DNA from: Brevundimonas sp.
GTDB taxonomy: Bacteria > Pseudomonadota > Alphaproteobacteria > Caulobacterales > Caulobacteraceae
DNA length: 7,298 nt
Assembly: GCA_022712235.1 (NCBI GenBank)
Contig: JALAGW010000325.1
Span: 1-7,298, forward strand
Reading direction: 5' to 3'
Shown here: one piece after another, positions 6,870-7,298 of the stretch
How positions within the stretch are numbered: the stretch's first letter is position 1
How the letters are laid out: each line of letters begins with the position of its first letter
Made by a program: the position numbers and the translations under genes
Notes under the pieces: model-generated
The model's database searches: none
Seen by the model: only the letters and a program-made list of their open reading frames with translations
Told to the model about the DNA's origin: nothing

Positions 6870-7298
6870 CTAGAACTCGACGCTGAGCGTCGCCATCAGC
6901 TTGCGGCCGGTGCGATAGACGCCGCGCGGCAGGCTGACCGTATTGGCGTAGGCGTAGTATTCGCTGTCGAGCAGGTTCTGACCCGAAACCGTCAGGCTGA
7001 CGCTTTCGTTGAAGGCATAGGCCGCCGTGGCGTCGAGGCCCGTGTAGGCGCGGACATACATGTTGTCGCCGCGATCCACGCCGGTGAAATACTTCGACCG
7101 CCAAGTGTAGGTCATGCGCGCCGAGAAGGCGCCGGCCTCAAAGAAGGGACTGATGTTGACCTGGTGCTTCGAGTTGAAGGGCAGGTCCTGACCGTTGTCG
7201 GCGCTGCCGTCGACGTAGGTGTAGTTGGCCAGCAGGCCCAGGCCATAGGCGTAGTTCTGCTGATAGGCGAAGGTCGCGCCCTTCAGGTCGGCCGAACC
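6870..7298 (-). CDS. TonB-dependent outer-membrane receptor, C-terminal part (5' end outside window)
   Basis: This is the last ~142 residues of a TonB-dependent receptor; the frame is open to the right edge of the window (codon boundary at 7298) and ends with TAG at 6870-6872. The segment shows alternating amphipathic strands rich in Tyr/Phe/Trp: YAYGLGLLANYTYVDGSA, LPFNSKHQVNISPFFEAG and ARMTYTWRSKYF. The conserved late motif VSLTVSGQNLLDSEYYAY follows, and the final strand is KLMATLSVEF with a terminal Phe, the outer-membrane barrel signature. The style matches the large TonB-Xanth-Caul group of receptors. Receptors next to GH20 and GlcNAc-PTS genes in Caulobacterales take up GlcNAc and chito-oligosaccharides, which is the likely substrate by context only, since the plug and TonB box are not visible. 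A Met codon at 7115 lies within the barrel and is not the start. The gene is followed by two hairpins. Confidence 0.92.
   Translation of the reverse strand, partial: GSADLKGATFAYQQNYAYGLGLLANYTYVDGSADNGQDLPFNSKHQVNISPFFEAGAFSARMTYTWRSKYFTGVDRGDNMYVRAYTGLDATAAYAFNESVSLTVSGQNLLDSEYYAYANTVSLPRGVYRTGRKLMATLSVEF

Noticed and set aside
1..7298. A search for tRNA or rRNA genes, CRISPR arrays, insertion sequences and direct repeats.
   Set aside because: None is evident. Coding genes fill the window except for the 123-nt gap, and no gene looks broken or of foreign composition.

Overview
The window is high-GC DNA, by eye roughly two-thirds G+C. Its gene content points to an alphaproteobacterium of the Caulobacter/Brevundimonas kind: a TonB-dependent receptor of the Caulobacter/Xanthomonas style, a secreted GH20 hexosaminidase, a fused EIIA-HPr-EI phosphotransferase and a NagE-type EIIBC permease. 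The taxon is inferred from gene content and composition, not from a marker gene.

Layout, left to right. (1) 1-386, plus strand: the 3' end of a YtcJ-like amidohydrolase. (2) 383-2062, minus strand: a GlcNAc-type PTS permease, EIIC followed by EIIB and by a second EIIB-like module without the phosphorylatable cysteine. (3) 2059-4599, minus strand: an 846-residue EIIA-HPr-Enzyme I fusion. (4) 4599-6746, minus strand: a secreted GH20 beta-N-acetylhexosaminidase with a cysteine-bearing C-terminal module. (5) 6747-6869: a short non-coding gap with two hairpins, the second a textbook intrinsic terminator ending just before the hexosaminidase start codon. (6) 6870-7298, minus strand: the C-terminal end of a TonB-dependent outer-membrane receptor, cut by the window edge.

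The four minus-strand genes read as one uptake route in transcriptional order. The receptor would bring chitin-derived oligosaccharide or GlcNAc across the outer membrane, and the hexosaminidase would trim it to GlcNAc in the periplasm. The fusion protein would carry phosphate from PEP through EI, HPr and EIIA, and the EIIBC permease would import GlcNAc as GlcNAc-6-phosphate. The last three genes are stitched together by 1-nt (TGATG) and 4-nt (ATGA) start/stop overlaps, so they are very likely one translationally coupled unit. The deacetylase, the deaminase and any LacI/GntR-type regulator expected for such a locus are not in the window; they may lie upstream of the receptor or elsewhere.

Most of this is a recognisable chitin/GlcNAc utilisation locus rather than a new system. 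The points most worth a second look are the degenerate tandem EIIB module, the strong terminator that leaves almost no leader before the hexosaminidase, the four-cysteine C-terminal module of the hexosaminidase, and the convergent genes whose stop codons share one CTAG.
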